NCBI GenBank assembly: GCA_025642075.2
Contig: JAODUO010001069.1
Coordinates: 1-64,000 of the forward strand
Direction of reading: 5' to 3'
From: Ridgeia piscesae
Taxonomy: Eukaryota > Annelida > Polychaeta > Sabellida > Siboglinidae
DNA: 64,000 nucleotides
Part shown: in pieces, positions 62,523-64,000 of the stretch
How the letters are laid out: each line of letters starts with the position of its first letter
How positions within the stretch are numbered: the stretch's first letter is position 1
The notes under the pieces: model-generated
Told to the model about the DNA's origin: nothing
The model's input: the letters and a program-made list of their open reading frames with translations, nothing else
The model's database searches: none
Position numbers and translations under genes: made by a program

Positions 62523-64000
62523 AGTAGTAGTAGTAGTAGTAGTAATAATAATAACACATGTTTTATTAGCAACTCAACTGAGTTGGATTGACATTCCAAT
62601 AGGTTACAATTATCTCATCAAAACATCGTACAAATGCAATAGAAATACATTTGATTCCGCAAATCATACCGTATTAATAGTCTTTTTAGTGACAGTTATA
62701 TAAAACCCACGGTATAAATGAGTTACGGAATCTATTCGTTCTAGTAACTGGTAACGGATACACATTTTCTTGTCTAATATTATATTCGGTATGTCTTTTG
62801 TTTGGCAGCAGATAATTTTAATTTTATCAAAATATTTTGACAAATGCTGTCCCGTCTTACATTCAGCGTATCCAGGTTAAACCGTCTAAGTATCTTCGCG
62901 TAACCCAATCCAGGAAAAACACATTTTAATGCCCTTTTTGTATAACTTCAATATTGTCAGACAAATATTGGGGCAAGTTAGTGTGCCATACAGGACATGC
63001 ATATTCTAGAACTGGTCTCACCACACTAACATATACACTGACCAGCTCTTTCTGTGTAATCCCTGCACGCTTTAACTGATATAACATGTACAAGCGTTTA
63101 CCAGCCTTTTCACAATATTATCCACGTATTTGTTCCATGTAAGATCCTGAGAAATGGTAACATCTAATAGTTTGGCATGGCAAACTTATGCTATATCCCT
63201 CCCATCAATCTTTATATTCGGGATAGTGCTTGATTTTTCCGAATGAATTTTCATGTCACTCTGTTCTGTCCATCTAGCAGCAATATCAACCGACTCTTGT
63301 ATAACAGATACATCATTTCTGTCGCATATTTCAAATAACGTACTGTCATCTACATACTTATATAATGGAACAGTCGTTCTTAAATTATTTATGTAAACAA
63401 GGAAACATTTAGGTCCAGACAATGTCCCTTGTGGTACTCCCCCATTGGGATGACCAGAATGGGAATATTCATTTCCTATTTTTACTCGTTGAGCTCTGTC
63501 TAATAGAAATGTTGCCATCCATCTTAGAATAGGTGCGGGCAACCCATACGACTGTAGCTTATCTAGCAACAAATGATGATTAATAAGATCAATCTTTGCT
63601 AAAGTCTAGCATTACAACTCTGACATAAGAATTCAATTTATCTGTCGCCTTATACCACATATGAACCAGTTCGACAAGAACGTCTGTTGTGGACGTTCCG
63701 TAATTCCTCTAAATTGCTTAACATTAATGTTCACCTTCAATTGTTTCATCCACCCATTTCATTAGTATTGATTCAAACACCTTGGCAGCTATTGGAGTTA
63801 GTGAAATTGGTCTAATGTCTTTTTCAATTGACACAGGGGGGGCTTGTTTTTGGCAACGGTATTACATTGGCCATTTTCCATTCCATAGGGAGTAAATCTT
63901 CTCTTAATGAATTGTTAAAAAAGCAGTTAATGGAGAGGCGAGAACATTTGCATAATTTCTTAACACCCATGCAGGGATGTTGTCAGACCCAGTAGCCTTG
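62523..64000 (-). mobile_element. Degenerate LINE with reverse transcriptase, cut by window edge
   Basis: The longest intact piece (63186-63572) has the RT blocks GVPQGTLSGPKCFLVYINNL and YVDDSTLF (active-site YVDD, with Val in place of the commoner Ala of LINE YADD). Upstream pieces (to 64000) contain PLPKTSPP and RPISLTPIAAKVFES in shifted frames. Downstream, short frames retain the C-terminal end. The 3' end is (TTA/CTA)n at about 62523-62565. Several frameshifts and stops show it is dead. It sits in intron 1 of the second carbonic anhydrase gene, antisense to it. Confidence 0.85.

Overview
This is a eukaryotic, metazoan window. It has interrupted genes with GT-AG introns, many microsatellites and minisatellites, tRNA-derived SINEs, degenerate LINEs and DNA transposons. 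The gene content points to an invertebrate, because beta-class carbonic anhydrase is not found in vertebrates. A marine lophotrochozoan such as a mollusc fits the repeat landscape, but that placement is inference.

Three protein genes and the first exon of a fourth can be read with confidence. MCM7, a replicative helicase subunit, lies on the minus strand at 13377-31635. All 16 exons can be assembled into a complete 721-codon frame. DCUN1D1, a DCN1-like cullin neddylation factor, lies on the plus strand at 31978-39564 with 7 exons and 261 codons. The two are divergent. Their start codons are 342 bp apart across a putative bidirectional promoter with an E2F-type site and two CACGTG E-boxes. A beta-carbonic anhydrase gene lies on the plus strand at 49711-57133 (4 exons, 252 codons). 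The first exon of a tandem paralogue is at 62214-62315, and the rest of that gene lies beyond the window.

Layout: 1-12000 is gene-free and repeat-rich. It holds (TG)n and (GGCA)n/(GA)n arrays, a mosaic duplicated segment, a LINE endonuclease remnant, two inverted copies of a hairpin-rich repeat (7505-7850 and 11510-11990), and a 1.2-kb PIF/Harbinger-like element with a TAA target duplication (8931-10140). 13377-31635 is MCM7, and 31978-39564 is DCUN1D1. 39565-49700 is intergenic, with a LINE 3' end, a SINE, an (ACGG)n array and two copies of an undescribed ~400-bp repeat family. 49711-64000 is the carbonic anhydrase cluster, whose introns hold LINE remnants, a third copy of that family, perfect inverted repeats and microsatellites. 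A degenerate LINE reverse transcriptase runs off the right edge.

The most unusual pattern is that most of the large intronic minisatellites in MCM7 and DCUN1D1 start or stop at a splice site. Two of them duplicate the splice site itself: the exon 3 donor and the exon 9 acceptor of MCM7. At exon 9, the first duplicated acceptor lies 75 nt upstream and opens an in-frame, stop-free 25-codon extension.
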